DNA from: Rhynchopus euleeides
Taxonomy: Eukaryota; Euglenozoa; Diplonemea; Diplonemida; Diplonemidae
DNA length: 64,000 nucleotides
Assembly: GCA_963210315.1 (NCBI GenBank)
Contig: OY723285.1
Location: 310,001-374,000, forward strand
Direction of reading: 5' to 3'
Part shown: positions 52,106-62,353 of the stretch, in pieces
Position numbering within the stretch: the stretch's first letter is position 1
Layout of the letters: each line of letters starts with the position of its first letter
The notes under the pieces: generated by a model
Seen by the model: the letters and a program-made list of their open reading frames with translations, nothing else
Database searches by the model: none
Told to the model about the DNA's origin: nothing
Program-made: the position numbers and the translations under genes

Positions 52106-52264
52106 CGCCTCAAATTCTAACCGCTCACCTCCGCAGGTGTAGCCGCTACCAGGAGGATAGGTAGGTAGTCCAGAGTCCGGGGAAACTGACAGAAGCAAAA
52201 CAAGCCCCTCCCCATCCCTCTTCCACCATGATTTTACCCCCCACGCCAGTAGACTGTAACTATA

Positions 52265-52442
52265 TCATGGGAAAAATGGATGAAAATAGGTGAAAAGACT
52301 CCCGCTAGGGGGAGTCAGACTCCCCCTAGCGGGAGTATAGACTCCCGCTAGCGGGAGTCTGGACTCCCGCTAGCGGGAGTCTTTGACACCCGCTCAGACT
52401 CCCGCTCCCAGACTCCCGCTAGGGCCGCTGGAGTCCACCGTG
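52265..52442. repeat. Right terminal palindrome stack of copy A
   Basis: Palindromes of the GACTCCCGCTAGCGGGAGTC type followed by CACCCGCTCAGACTCCCGCT and the terminal CCGCTGGAGTCCACCGTG. The stretch ATCATGGGAAAAATG just inside also lies inside the left end (near 44937, complement), so the inverted similarity extends ~150 bp. Confidence 0.75.
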
Positions 52443-52576
52443 TAGGTCGCACCGAGCGAACTCTGGTGATGCATCCACTGTCGGCGGGCTCACTCACACA
52501 CGCGGGGACTGCCACAAGAGCACAATAAGCGAAGTCAATGGCGGACTGGCTGCGCTGTACGCCCTCCGCCTCGGAG

Positions 52577-52975
52577 TGGCGCTGAGTGGGGGCTCACCCT
52601 ATGCTTCGACGGTGGTGCGCGTGACAACGGCACCCCCTTCGCCGTGGCAGGGGCGGGGGCGGTGCTCGATCAAGACGGCTGCAAGGCCCCTCCCGCGGCT
52701 GACCGTGCGCAGCAACAACACCGCTGAACACGAAGGGGTACAAGCAGGCTTGCACCTACTGCGGCCACTCCCTGCAGGTTGCGTCACAGTGCGGGGCGAC
52801 TCCCAGGTGGTGCTGCAGCTCAAAGGGGAGTCTCTGTGCCGGGATGCCTCCCTCCGTCCCCTCTTCCTCAGCACGGCACGGCGAGCCGCGGACCTCCAAC
52901 CGCTGAAAGGCGGGGGAGCCTCACGGCAGGACTCGTGGTGTTCGAGCAGCATCCTGAGAAAGCCTCCTCACTGAA
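52577..52975 (+). pseudogene. RNase HI-like fragment, frameshifted
   Basis: One frame reads LCFDGGARDNGTPFAVAGAG then AVLDQDG (first catalytic Asp). A second frame continues SNNTAEHEGVQAGLHLL (catalytic Glu) and VTVRGDSQVVLQLKGE (second Asp). The switch lies near 52680-52700, one base. The C-terminal HxxAD part is not seen. It is not like the RNase H of the YR elements and may be a relic of a host RNase HI-type gene or another retroelement. Confidence 0.7.
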
Positions 52976-52984
52976 GGGGCGCCA

Positions 52985-53345
52985 AGGTGTCACAGGCGAA
53001 GGCGTTGGTGGGGCAGGCGTTCCTGCTAGGGTCAGACCTGTGCACGTAGTTCACGAAGTTGTCACGATACTTATTGTTCATGTCATCCGCATCTCCCACC
53101 ACGGCAACCGGTGCCGCGAAGCACAGGCACTGCAGCTGCTGCCGCATGTCGTGGAACTCTGTCCAGCGACACCGCGTTCAGGAGGTCCAACGCAACTGCG
53201 CCACCGCGCCACCCAAGTTCCGAAAAGGTAGGCCACGCCATGCTTTTGTGCTCCCAGCTCTGCTCGCATGCCAGGTGTCCCACATCCAACCGTTCAGCTG
53301 CAGCACGCTGTGCGTGAGGTCCAGCACTGCCCTGCGGGTCTCGGG
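52985..53345 (-). pseudogene. Broken copy of the lipase gene N-terminal part
   Basis: LTHSVLQLNGW, DTWHASRAGSTKAW and GGAVAQL match the start of the gene at 41469-44331 (HSVLQLNGW, HTWHASRAGKTKAW, GGAVAQL), and 53025-53165 matches 43730-43870 at DNA level. Large internal deletions remove the catalytic elbow context, and the frame is broken. It lies on the same strand as the parent. Confidence 0.75.
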
Positions 53346-54090
53346 GTGGGGGTGACCCCCGCCGCACGGCAGCAGGCTGCGTGCAATGAAGACCGAGATG
53401 AAACCATGCATACTCCCCCTCCTGCATGAATATGATGTGCCCACCAGGCATACTGTACTGACTCAATCGAAGGAGGGGGGGGGGGGCGGGGGCGGTGGTG
53501 GGGTGGGGGTGACGGAAGGGGTAGGGGAGGGGTGGATGGGGCGTAGCACAGCACGCACCCTCTACGGCTCCTTCATTGTTGTTCGTCTCTCGCTGCATCT
53601 CCGCCTGACAAGCACCTTGTTGGGGGAAGCACAAGCCTCAAATGATTCTTCGTTCGTTCTGACGTTAGAGTCTCCCACAACGCCGCACAGGCCTGCATGG
53701 CACCTTCTGCTGCCACCCTTATTCGGGTGGGTGTGGCAACAGGGCTCGGCCTGCAGGCCTCCCTTAACACAGCAAGGCTGTGTTAAGGAGGTAACGAGGC
53801 CTGCTGAGAGGAGAAGGGTCCCTGGGGGGGGGCTCGGCAGCCTTGGGGTGTGGTGGTCTGGGGGCAGGAACAGGCAGCCCAGGGAACGGTGTGCGTGCAG
53901 GCAAGCATGCACATTCCGCAGCAGAGGATGCAGGAGGGTGCCTTGCCTGCACTGCAGCTGCTCCGCTGCAGAAGAAGGGCTGCTGCTGGTGTCCTGCGGC
54001 ACGCACACAACAGAGCATGGCTGGAAAGGGAAAGAGACACCATGCGGCGGCACCTGCCTCTGACGTGTGCTGGCACGTGCTGTTGGCGTG
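53346..54090. other. Gene-free stretch
   Basis: No gene recognised. G-rich tract 53475-53535; inverted repeat around ACACAGCAAGGCTGTGTTA near 53766-53784. It lies downstream of the kinase-PARP gene stop. Confidence 0.4.
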
Positions 54091-57000
54091 TCAGGCGCAC
54101 TGCGGGTTCTCGACACCCACACGCCGCACCCTCAGCACATACTCGGGGTACACGCTGGTCCTGTCGAACACCACAAACTCGCGGGGCCTGTGTGGCACCT
54201 CGGCGACGACGCTGTCCGCCATGCGGTGCCCAGCCGTGCAGGGGCGGTGCCCTTCGACACAGGGAGGGCGCCTGTCTTTGCGAGTCATGTCAGTGCTTGT
54301 CTGCACAGAGGGTGTACCCAGCAGCACGCGGCACACGAGGAGGTCGCAGAGGCCGTCATCGGCAGCAGGCACCATGTACTCATCGGCCTTGCTGGAGTTC
54401 TCTGCGAAGTACAGCCCTGCACCGTGCAGGCCCCGCGTGCACACACGCTCGTCCATGCCCTGCGAGACAACGATGTCTGCAACCTCACGCTTCGTGCCGT
54501 GGAAGAGCCGCACCTCGTTGAGCTGCTGCGAGAGTGGGTCCGTGCACAGCCCCTCGCTGAGGGCGCACAGCGGCTGCACCGCAACGCCCTTCTGCGGCCC
54601 GTGCTGCTGCATCTGATCCCTGCGGAACTGGTACTCCTTCCAGAGCGTGGCGTGCTCCACACGCCACACACCCTCCAACTGCAGCCCCTTGTGGTCTGTG
54701 CCGCGGTTGTTCCGCCCGTTCCCAAGTTGTGCCACGATACAGGTCTCGTTCACCTGCGACTGCATCACAGACCACAGCTCACGCGTCACGTCGACAAGCA
54801 CACCACACGCAGAAGGGTCGTACCAGTGCACAGGCGGCACAAGCCGCAGCGACAAATCGCTGTGGTGCACGTTGTGGAAGAAGGGGTCCAGCACAACCTC
54901 GTCAGCGGTGGGGCGCCCCGCAGCATCCTCGCAGAGCATGCGCACCAGCAGCGCCTCCAGCTGTGCGGGGACCCTTCCGCGCACAGGCGGGGCCGCCTGC
55001 ACACCGGGCTGCACACAGGCGGTGCGCGGGTGGTCTCCCGACACCACCAGGTCGTAGAGCACGAGCCCCAGGGAGTACACGTCAGACGCGAAGCACGCCT
55101 TCCCCTCCGCCTCCACCTCGGGCGCCATGTAGCCAGGCGTCCCCTGCACGCGCAGCGTCATCATCCGCGTCCTGGTTGCCGCGTCAGCAGCACGCCTCCC
55201 CACGTCCTTGCTGATGTCGAAGTCCCCGAGGCGTGCCCTCCCGTCCTCTTCGAGGAACACGTTCGCAGGCTTCACGTCGCAGTGCACAACCCCGCTGCGG
55301 TGCACGAAGGCAAGCCCCTGCGCGACGTCGCGTACAACCCTGCACACGGCTGCCATGCCCTGCTGCCGGATGCGCTGCATGTGCTGCGCCAGGTCGCCCC
55401 CAGAGTAGTACGGCATCTCCATGGCCCACCCAACTGGGTCCGTCGTCTGGAACACGCACGTCACCTCCGCCACGCACGGGTGGCACAGGCGCTGCAGCAC
55501 ACGCGCCTCCTGCAGCAGGCGCCCGCTGTGCTCCGGCTTGAACTGCTTCAACACGCACAACGTCCCGTCGCCACACCTGGCCCTGTACACGGCGTGGTTG
55601 CAGGCTGCGGCGGACAGCTCCACACGGTCCGTGTAGCTGGCACGCACACGCTTGCTCTGCAGGCCGCCCCACTCGCGCACCTCCTGCCCCACATCCAGCT
55701 CAGGGAAGTAGCGCAACGCGGCTTCAGCGACACGCCGCTCCTGCTGCTCCAGAAGCTTCTGCTGCTCGCACACCTGCCTGCGTGCGGCGGTGACGCGCCC
55801 CGCCAGCTCCTCCATCTCCTCCTCTGGAGGAGTGTCGTACGTCTCTGCCATCTCATGCTCATGCGAGGCGACAGACAGCTGCTTCTGGTCACGGCGAAGC
55901 GCCACACGCAGAGCAGCCATGTCCGGCACGAGGGCTGCCTTGTCGGGGCGCTTGTCCGCCTCCTGCAGGATGGACTCGCACAGGGCACGCTTGCCCCTGA
56001 CGGAGGCGAGTGTGGAAAGCAGATAAGCACGGTCCCTGCAGCCCTGCAGCCTGCTCTCTGAGGCAACCACCTCGTCGGCAGCGGCACGCATCACGTTGGA
56101 CGCCTCCCCCAGTTCTGCGACGGTGGCGGCCGTGCGCACCACAGTGCCCATGCGCTCTGTGCAGACACCGTACGCCTCGACCGCCTCGCAGGCCGTACGG
56201 TGTGCAGTGATGGCAGCCTCCAGCACACAGTCCACCTGCTGCAAGTCCTCGGTGTCGAATGTGGCGTCACACTCTGCAGCTCGCTGCTGCATGTGCTGCA
56301 GCGCCTCCTGTATGCCATCGATGAAGTCCGCCAGTCTGCGCGCACACTCGGCCTGCAGCTGAAACGCCGTGTCCCTCTCCGCCACACCGCCAGGCGTGCA
56401 GGGGTCCTGCCGCAGCGCACACATTGCACTCCTCAGCCTGCACTGCGACGTGCACAGCTCCGACAGCAGCGCCTTCCCCTGATCCGGCGGCTGCTGGTCC
56501 CTGATACGGATGATGGCCTCGTGCACAGCAACACTTGCGTCAGTCGTGTTGGTGCTGCTGTCAGTCGCAGGCTTGGTCGGACACTTCTTCGACAATATCT
56601 CAACAACTCGAGTGAGTGTCACTTGGTCTAAGGATGCCAGAGTGGCGGGCTGACGAGAGATGATGAGATCGACCATCTTCACAGCATGCTGGGTGTTGTC
56701 GGCAGAGTAATGCAGAGGTGTCTTACCTGTGAAAGAGTGAGGCAGTGTGGCACAGCATGACACCTGCCTCACGAGTTCACCCCACCGACACAACCACTGA
56801 GACACTGAGGCTGCGGCAAGGTGGCAAAGACCGCCTGTACACATACATGCCCGCAGGGAGGTCCACCGAATGGAATGCCGCACAACCTCAGCAAGCGGTA
56901 CGTTGCATACCGTAGTTGTCCTTCACATGAACATCTGCACCCTGGGCGAGCAGGAGTTCTACCATCCTCACAGCATGCTCGCTTCTGTTGTCAACAGCAT

Positions 57001-57280
57001 TATGCAGAGCTGTCCGTCCTGTGAAAGAGTGAGGCAGTGTGGCACAAAAAAGGAGCCGGCGGTACGTAATGTGTTTGTTTGTGCAACCGGCACACACGGC
57101 ACGGGGTGCCGGATGCAAAACACGACACCTGCCTCACGAGTTCACCGCATCGCCACACACAACCACTAGGACAGCCTGACGGAACCTGGGAAAGACCGCC
57201 GGTACACATGCAGGAGGGCAGGGAGGTCCACCAAATGGACGAGTATGTCGCGCAACGTCAGCAAGCGGTACGTTGCATAC

Positions 57281-57399
57281 CGTAGGTGTTAATCACATGC
57301 ACATCAGCACCCCATCAGCACCCTGAGCGAGCATGAGTTCCACCATTTTCACAGCAAGCTCGCTTGTCTTGTAGGCAGCCCAATGCAGAGGTGTCTCAC
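57281..57399 (-). other. Ankyrin exon 6 with 11-bp duplication
   Basis: 119 bp instead of 108. CATCAGCACCC is duplicated in tandem at 57302-57324 (plus strand), which breaks the frame after QGAD and soon gives a stop (MCM then stop). Splice sites on both sides are intact. Confidence 0.85.
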
Positions 57400-57773
57400 C
57401 TGTGAAGAGTGAGGCAGTGTGGCACAGCACAGACGGCACAAAATGGCGGACTCACGACACGTGCCTCACGAGTTTTCACCCCACCGCCACGCACAACCAC
57501 TGGGGAGGGCGGGGGAGGTGGCAATGATCGCCTGTACACACATGTATGAGAGCGGGTAGGTCCGCCGAATGGACGAGTATGTCACACAACGTTAGCAGCG
57601 GTAAGTTGCATACCGTTGATGTCCATCACGCGCACATCAGCACCCTGAGCAAACATGAGTTCTAACATCTTCACAGCAGGCTCGCCTGCCCCCAGGGCAG
57701 CGCAATGCAGAGGTGTCTCACCTGTGAAAGAGTAGGCAGTGTGGCACAGCACAGACGGCACAGGGTTGCGGAC

Positions 57774-57897
57774 TTTTGTGTCAAACGCACCGTGCTCACG
57801 GAAGGCGTTCAGAACTAAAAAGGTTGCAGTGGGAGCAATGTTTTGTTCACCTAAACTCCACGCCCCAACGTGCAGGTGACCAGAAGGTTGCACAAAC
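57774..57897 (-). mobile_element. Dispersed repeat inserted in intron 4
   Basis: Inverted relative to 19062-19190. It explains why intron 4 is 391 bp while the other introns are 184-284 bp. The next bases (to ~57927, CCCGGCAATCC) may also belong to the insert. Confidence 0.7.
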
Positions 57898-59208
57898 AAA
57901 ACAAAAGAAACCCGGCAATCCTTTTTCGACACCTGCCTCACGAGTTCACCCCACCGCCACACACAACCACTCAGACACTGAGGCTGCGGCAAGGTGGCAA
58001 AAACCGCCTGTACAGCTGTACACATGCAGAAGGGAGGAAGGGCGGGTAGGTCCACAGACTGGACGAGTATGTCGCACAAATACAGAACGTCAGCAAGCAG
58101 TGTGTTGCATACCATTGATGTTCGTCACATGCACATCAGCACCCTGAGCGAGGATGAGTTCTACCGACCTCACAGCATGCTCGCTTGTGCTGCAGGTAGC
58201 CTCCTGCAGAGGTGTCACACCTGTGAAAGAGCGAGGCAGTGTGGCACAGCACACACGACACAGGGTGGCGGACTCACGAAACCTGACTCACGAGTTCACC
58301 ACCGCCACACAGTGTGGCACAGCACACACGACACAGGGTGGCGGACTCACGAAACCTGACTCACGAGTTCACCACCGCCACACAACCACCGGGACAGGCA
58401 GGGAAGGTGGGAAACAGAGGAAGTGCACACATGAATGAGGGCAGGGAGGTCCATCGAACGGAAGATGAAGTCCTCGCAATCTCAGCACGGGGTAAGCTGC
58501 ATACCCGTGTCGTCCTTCACATGCACATCTGCACCCTGAGCGAGGATGAGTTCTACCATCTTCGCAGCATGCTCGCTTGGGTTCATGGCAGCAAAATGCA
58601 GAGGGGTCTGACCTGCAAAAGAGTGAGGCAGTGGGGCACAGCACACACGGCACAGGGCGGCGGACTAACGACAGCTGCCGCACGAGTTCACCCCACAGAC
58701 GCACCACTTGGACAGGCTGAGGCTGCGGGAAGGTGGAATACCACATAAAACAGAGGAAGTATGCACACATGCGGGAGGGCAGGGAGGTCCACCAAATGGA
58801 CGAGCATGTCACAAGCGGCACGTTGCATACCGTAGTTGCTCGCCACATGCACATCAGCACCCTGAGCGAACATGAGTTCCACCATCTTCACAGCACGGTG
58901 GACTCCAGCGGCCCTAGCGGGAGTCTGGGAGCGGGAGTCTGAGCGGGTGTCAAAGACTCCCGCTAGCGGGAGTCTATACTCCCGCTAGGGGGAGTCTGAC
59001 TCCCCCTAGCGGGAGTCTTTTCACCTATTTTCATCCATTTTTCCCATGATATAGTTACAGTCTACTGGCGTGGGGGGTAAAATCATGGTGGAAGAGGGAT
59101 GGGGAGGGGCTTGTTTTGCTTCTGTCAGTTTCCCCGGACTCTGGACTACCTACCTATCCTCCTGGTAGCGGCTACACCTGCGGAGGTGAGCGGTTAGAAT
59201 TTGAGGCG

Positions 59209-60075
59209 TCAAAGTGCGGCCATCGCCTGTCGTAGTTGTGTTACACCTTGGGCAAGACAAGCCATCCTGCAGGCCTCATCTTCTTCGTCAGAACTGTCAT
59301 CCCCCTCCTGCTGTGCGCGTTGGTCAAGCGTGCTCAAAGTCGCCTCGGATGACACGAATGGTGTGAAAGTCGCCCCCAGCGGGATTGGCATTTTGCACAA
59401 GCAGAGCGATAATTTGCGGTGTCCTTCGGGGAACCGGAACAGGAAGTAGGGCGCGCTGATGGGTTCAACGAAGTCCTGTGTGTTGCAGTGCACAAACCCC
59501 TTCTGCAGCTGTGTCAACTGTGTGCAAAGAACATACACAGCCAATCTATGAGCGTGTCGGGTGTGCAGACACGGACACAGGATGACTTCTCTATACCCGA
59601 GGATCCCGTCCTGCGACAGGTGCGCAACCTTCCAAGGCATGCCCGATGCGCGCCGCTTCTCTTCTGCCATCGCAAGATCTCTCTCGTAAGTTGCGGAGCT
59701 GGCGATTGTAACGGCATCTTTCTTGCGATGTCCGTTCTCTGCTTCTTCAAATTCGTCGTTGTTCTGCAGAGGCACTGCATCTTCTGGAGCCCACCAATGA
59801 TGGAGACTGTGTACGTAGGCATTGCGCGTTGATCCCTTTTCGGCATGCTCCATCAACCAGTGAAATATATGCCCTGAGATCCGAGCACGCAAGAAGGGAA
59901 TCCGGGCTGACTCATCCTTGCATCCCCAGAAGCGCCAGGGGATGTCTGCATACCGGAAATGCATGAGGTCTGCAAGGGAGACAAAGAGGTAGCGGAACAA
60001 GCCCTTGTAGGTGTGTCCTGTGACAGGCAAGCACGACCTTCCGGAACTGAGCACCTGTCCCATGCTGCGACACAT
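59209..60075 (-). CDS. Unrecognised 288-residue protein of the CACGG element, copy B
   Basis: Same predicted protein as 51239-52105, including SLADLMHFRYADIPWRFWGC and the acidic GDDSSDEEDEA tail. No recognised family. Its intact frame in a recently inserted copy supports a role in the element's own movement. Confidence 0.7.
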   Translation of the reverse strand: MCRSMGQVLSSGRSCLPVTGHTYKGLFRYLFVSLADLMHFRYADIPWRFWGCKDESARIPFLRARISGHIFHWLMEHAEKGSTRNAYVHSLHHWWAPEDAVPLQNNDEFEEAENGHRKKDAVTIASSATYERDLAMAEEKRRASGMPWKVAHLSQDGILGYREVILCPCLHTRHAHRLAVYVLCTQLTQLQKGFVHCNTQDFVEPISAPYFLFRFPEGHRKLSLCLCKMPIPLGATFTPFVSSEATLSTLDQRAQQEGDDSSDEEDEACRMACLAQGVTQLRQAMAAL

Positions 60076-60129
60076 TCAGTGCAAGGTTTGTACAGGTCTT
60101 GTCGAATATTTTTTTGTTGTCTCATCCAG

Positions 60130-60790
60130 CAGGGGTGGAGCTTGAAATATGGGGTTGCGGGCTGGATCGGGTCAGATCGGGTCAGCCAATTTTTTCTTAT
60201 GGGTTCCCCCCCGGTTCGTCTCAGAGATCAGTGCTCGGGCCCAGCCTCCCGCGAGGTACCGGAACCGATATGCAGCCCCGGGCGCGCAAGGACTTGGTTA
60301 CAAGACAAACACATGCCGTAGGGGGGGTCTGGGAGGCGGAGCTCCCAGCCGCCGGAGGCCACGGTAGTGAACATCTGTGACTTGCGGGCGTACGGATTCT
60401 GTGTGAGTTGGCTGCGTCCTCCTGAGGATACTGAGATTCCCTGATGTAAAGGGCTTGGGTACAAGACAGGCACATGCCACAGGGGGGTCTGGGGGGCGGA
60501 GCCCCCCAGCCACCGGAGGCCACGGTAGTAAACGTCTGTTGCACGGTACGGGTTGGGCAGCTTCATTTGTCCTCTATTGTGACTGTTTGAGGCCTGTGCT
60601 CATGTCGCTGGGGTCACTTTGCTCACGAAACGCCTCCTGGTCACCTTGAGGCCCCAAGGCGAGGAGCTAACTTTTCCGGTTTCCCGAAAATCTATATTTT
60701 TTTTTCTTTTTACCCCTGACCTGATTTTTTGTGAGGGCCTGCAGAAAATCAGGTCAGCTGACCCGAAAAAACCCCCAAGCTCCACCCCTG
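60130..60790 (-). mobile_element. hAT-like MITE in copy B, uninterrupted
   Basis: 661 bp with the same 15-bp ends and the TCATCCAG duplication (60122-60129, 60791-60798). It supplies the empty site for the family 2 retrotransposon (A run near 60680-60710). Confidence 0.85.
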
Positions 60791-61014
60791 TCATCCAGTA
60801 CCCTGATCAGCCGCATGGCGAGCCCCTTGCAGTCATGGAGTGCTGGGGTGACGTAGCGGGCATTGGGAAGCACACCTGCCAAGAGGGAGGGGTAGCCAGC
60901 CTCTTTCATCTCAGAGAGAGTCAGGTGCGGGTATCGATGCACCTGTTGATACCAGCGTTCTTCTGGGATGTCGCACAGTGAGCATCGGTGCCCTCGCCCC
61001 CCGCATCGCCTCAT
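60754..61014 (-). CDS. Unrecognised CxxC protein fragment, copy B
   Basis: Same 86-residue frame as 45689-45949 (HRCSLCDIPEER, PALHDCKGLAM). Its 3' end runs into the MITE. Probably the 5' part of the gene that continues at 60075. Confidence 0.5.
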   Translation of the reverse strand: MRRCGGRGHRCSLCDIPEERWYQQVHRYPHLTLSEMKEAGYPSLLAGVLPNARYVTPALHDCKGLAMRLIRVLDDRGGAWGFFRVS

Positions 61015-61280
61015 TGTTGCCCACTGCTGATCTATACTCCCGCTAGCGGGAGTTGGACTCCCCCTAGTTGAGACTCCCGAAAAGGGTTAAACCCGGTAGT
61101 GGTACCCTACCCCCGCTGGAGTCCACCGTGCAAGGCCGGATCAGCCCACGGGTGGGTTTGAGGAAGAAATCTGGGGGGGGCAAATTTTGCTGCGACTTCC
61201 GGTTTCACCCGGCCGAACTCCAGCATCTATCCAGACCCACGGTGCCAAGCCGTTCGCCCGTGTCGCGATCATTCGCGGCT

Positions 61281-61661
61281 TCAGGCTGCCCCCGACGACA
61301 CGTTTGTATCCTGCACCTTGCCATACTTCGCCTCCACCTTGTATATGACGGAGAGCGCCCTCCTTCCGCATCGTTGCGACTTCCCTGACAGCGAACTTAT
61401 CCATGTCAGGGAAGACATGGCGATGATTGCGTTGGCCACCTGGGTGCTGTGCTGGTGGAGCTCCTTGCTCAACACCGTTGCTAGGAGCCTTCTAATGGAT
61501 CCCAGTGTCAGCACACTGCCCCCTTTTTTAACAGGGAAGGCCGTGCAAAAATCATGCACAATGTTCGTCGCCTCCGCAGCCTCGGGACTCTCTGCGCTCT
61601 TCTTCTTCTTAATCGACTTTGCCGCCGGCTTCGCTGCCGGCTTCGTTGTCGTCTTCCCCAT
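61281..61661 (-). CDS. Lys-rich histone-like protein of the CACGG element, copy B
   Basis: Identical to the 126-residue protein at 45042-45422. It is the gene closest to the element terminus and is read away from it. The frame on the opposite strand (61318-61734) is hydrophobic and looks like a shadow. Confidence 0.6.
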   Translation of the reverse strand: MGKTTTKPAAKPAAKSIKKKKSAESPEAAEATNIVHDFCTAFPVKKGGSVLTLGSIRRLLATVLSKELHQHSTQVANAIIAMSSLTWISSLSGKSQRCGRRALSVIYKVEAKYGKVQDTNVSSGAA

Positions 61662-61738
61662 TTTTGTGAATCAGGTCTGCGAGCTGGGATGGGTGGAAAC
61701 GTCCGTTTCGTTTGGTGTGGCTGTACTTCAGTGACGAG

Positions 61739-61934
61739 TGCCACATTGCATAGGTATCATGGGAAAAATGAGTGAAAATAGGTGAAAAGACTCCCGCTAG
61801 GGGGAGTCAGACTCCCCCTAGCGGGAGTATAGACTCCCGCTAGCGGGAGTCTATACTCCCGCTAGCGGGAGTTGGACTCCCCCTAGTTGAGACTCCCGAA
61901 AAGGGTTACCCTACCCCCGCTGGAGTCCACCGTG
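61739..61934. repeat. Terminal palindrome stack of copy B
   Basis: Counterpart of 44769-44935, with the same GACTCCCGCTAGCGGGAGTC palindromes and one rearranged unit. The other end of copy B (58894-59050) carries the matching stack. Confidence 0.75.
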
Positions 61935-62353
61935 AGCATGCTCGCTTGAATTCTCGGAAGCGCAATGCAGAGGTGTCACACCTGTGAAAGAGTGAGGCAG
62001 TGTGGCACAGCACAGACGGCACAAAAAAAAAAGAAAAAGTGGCGGGCTCACGACACGTGCCTCACGAGTTCACCCCACCGCCACGCACAACCACTGGGGC
62101 AGGCTGAGGCTGCGGGGAGGCCAGCAAGTTTGGACGATGCAGGAGTGGAACGCCACTGAGTCCCGTGGTTCTGAATCTCTGAATGCAAAAATCCTCCTGA
62201 TCGTGCTTCTTCTATCCCGAGTCAAACCCACCGCTTGGAAAACCTCTGCAAGAGCATACCATCTGCATCCGTGGCATTCACGTCAGCACCGGATGCCAAC
62301 AGCTGCTGAACTGTCTGCACGTCACCCTGCTCAATGGCTTCAGCCAGCGACAT

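Larger units (their letters stand above)
44769..52442 (+). mobile_element. CACGG-ended DNA element, copy A (with nested insertions)
   Basis: Ends are inverted: CACGGTGGACTCCAGCGG at 44769 and CCGCTGGAGTCCACCGTG at 52442, with TA duplicated outside. Without the retrotransposon (46002-50607) it is ~3,068 bp, matching copy B (3,041 bp, opposite orientation). It carries genes at 45042-45422, 45689-45949 and 51239-52105, none a recognisable transposase. Both ends hold stacks of GACTCCCGCTAGCGGGAGTC palindromes. The CAC...GTG ends with a 2-bp duplication recall CACTA/EnSpm, but no such transposase is seen. Confidence 0.8.
56911..58893 (-). repeat. Array of one-repeat ankyrin exons
   Basis: Each exon is exactly 108 bp, 36 codons, phase 1 at both ends, and starts within the G of GxTPLH and ends just after VxxN(Y/I). 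The introns are also similar (CACTGCCTCACTCTTTCACAG at the acceptor side). The array therefore arose by repeated duplication of one exon-intron unit. Intron 3 contains a ~70-bp tandem duplication (58240-58380). Intron 4 holds the dispersed repeat 57774-57897. Confidence 0.85.
58894..61934 (-). mobile_element. CACGG-ended DNA element, copy B
   Basis: 3,041 bp in the opposite orientation to copy A, with ends CACGGTGGACTCCAGCGG and CCGCTGGAGTCCACCGTG. AG is duplicated at 58892-58893 and 61935-61936. Removing the element and one AG restores a 108-bp ankyrin exon exactly, which proves the boundaries. It contains the same three genes and hAT-like MITE as copy A, but not the retrotransposon. Confidence 0.92.
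54091..62353 (-). pseudogene. Ankyrin-kinase-PARP multi-exon gene, transposon-interrupted
   Basis: Exons on minus: 62353-62260 (MSLAEAIEQGDVQTVQQLLA); 61981-61935 plus 58891-58831 (one exon split by copy B); 58612-58505; 58220-58113; 57721-57614; 57399-57281; 57018-56911; 56726-54091. Introns begin GTATGC and end CACAG or GCAG, all phase 1. The last exon carries a coiled region, then a protein kinase (VLKQF, VHCDVKPANVF, GDFDISKD, GYMAPE; HRD is HCD and DFG is DFD), then a PARP domain (RLFHGTK, GLYFAENSSKADEY, REFVVFD, an H-Y-E triad). Without lesions the product is 1,125 residues. Lesions: a 3-kb element in exon 2 and an 11-bp duplication in exon 6. I infer an ADP-ribosylating signalling protein. 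Confidence 0.85.

Noticed and set aside
54067-56061. 664-codon plus-strand frame
   Set aside because: Antisense shadow of the kinase-PARP exon; His/Arg/Val-rich with no domain.
61318-61734. 138-codon hydrophobic frame opposite the histone-like gene
   Set aside because: Lies fully antisense to the Lys-rich frame. Lys and Ala codons on one strand read as Phe, Leu and Ala on the other, which explains its hydrophobicity.
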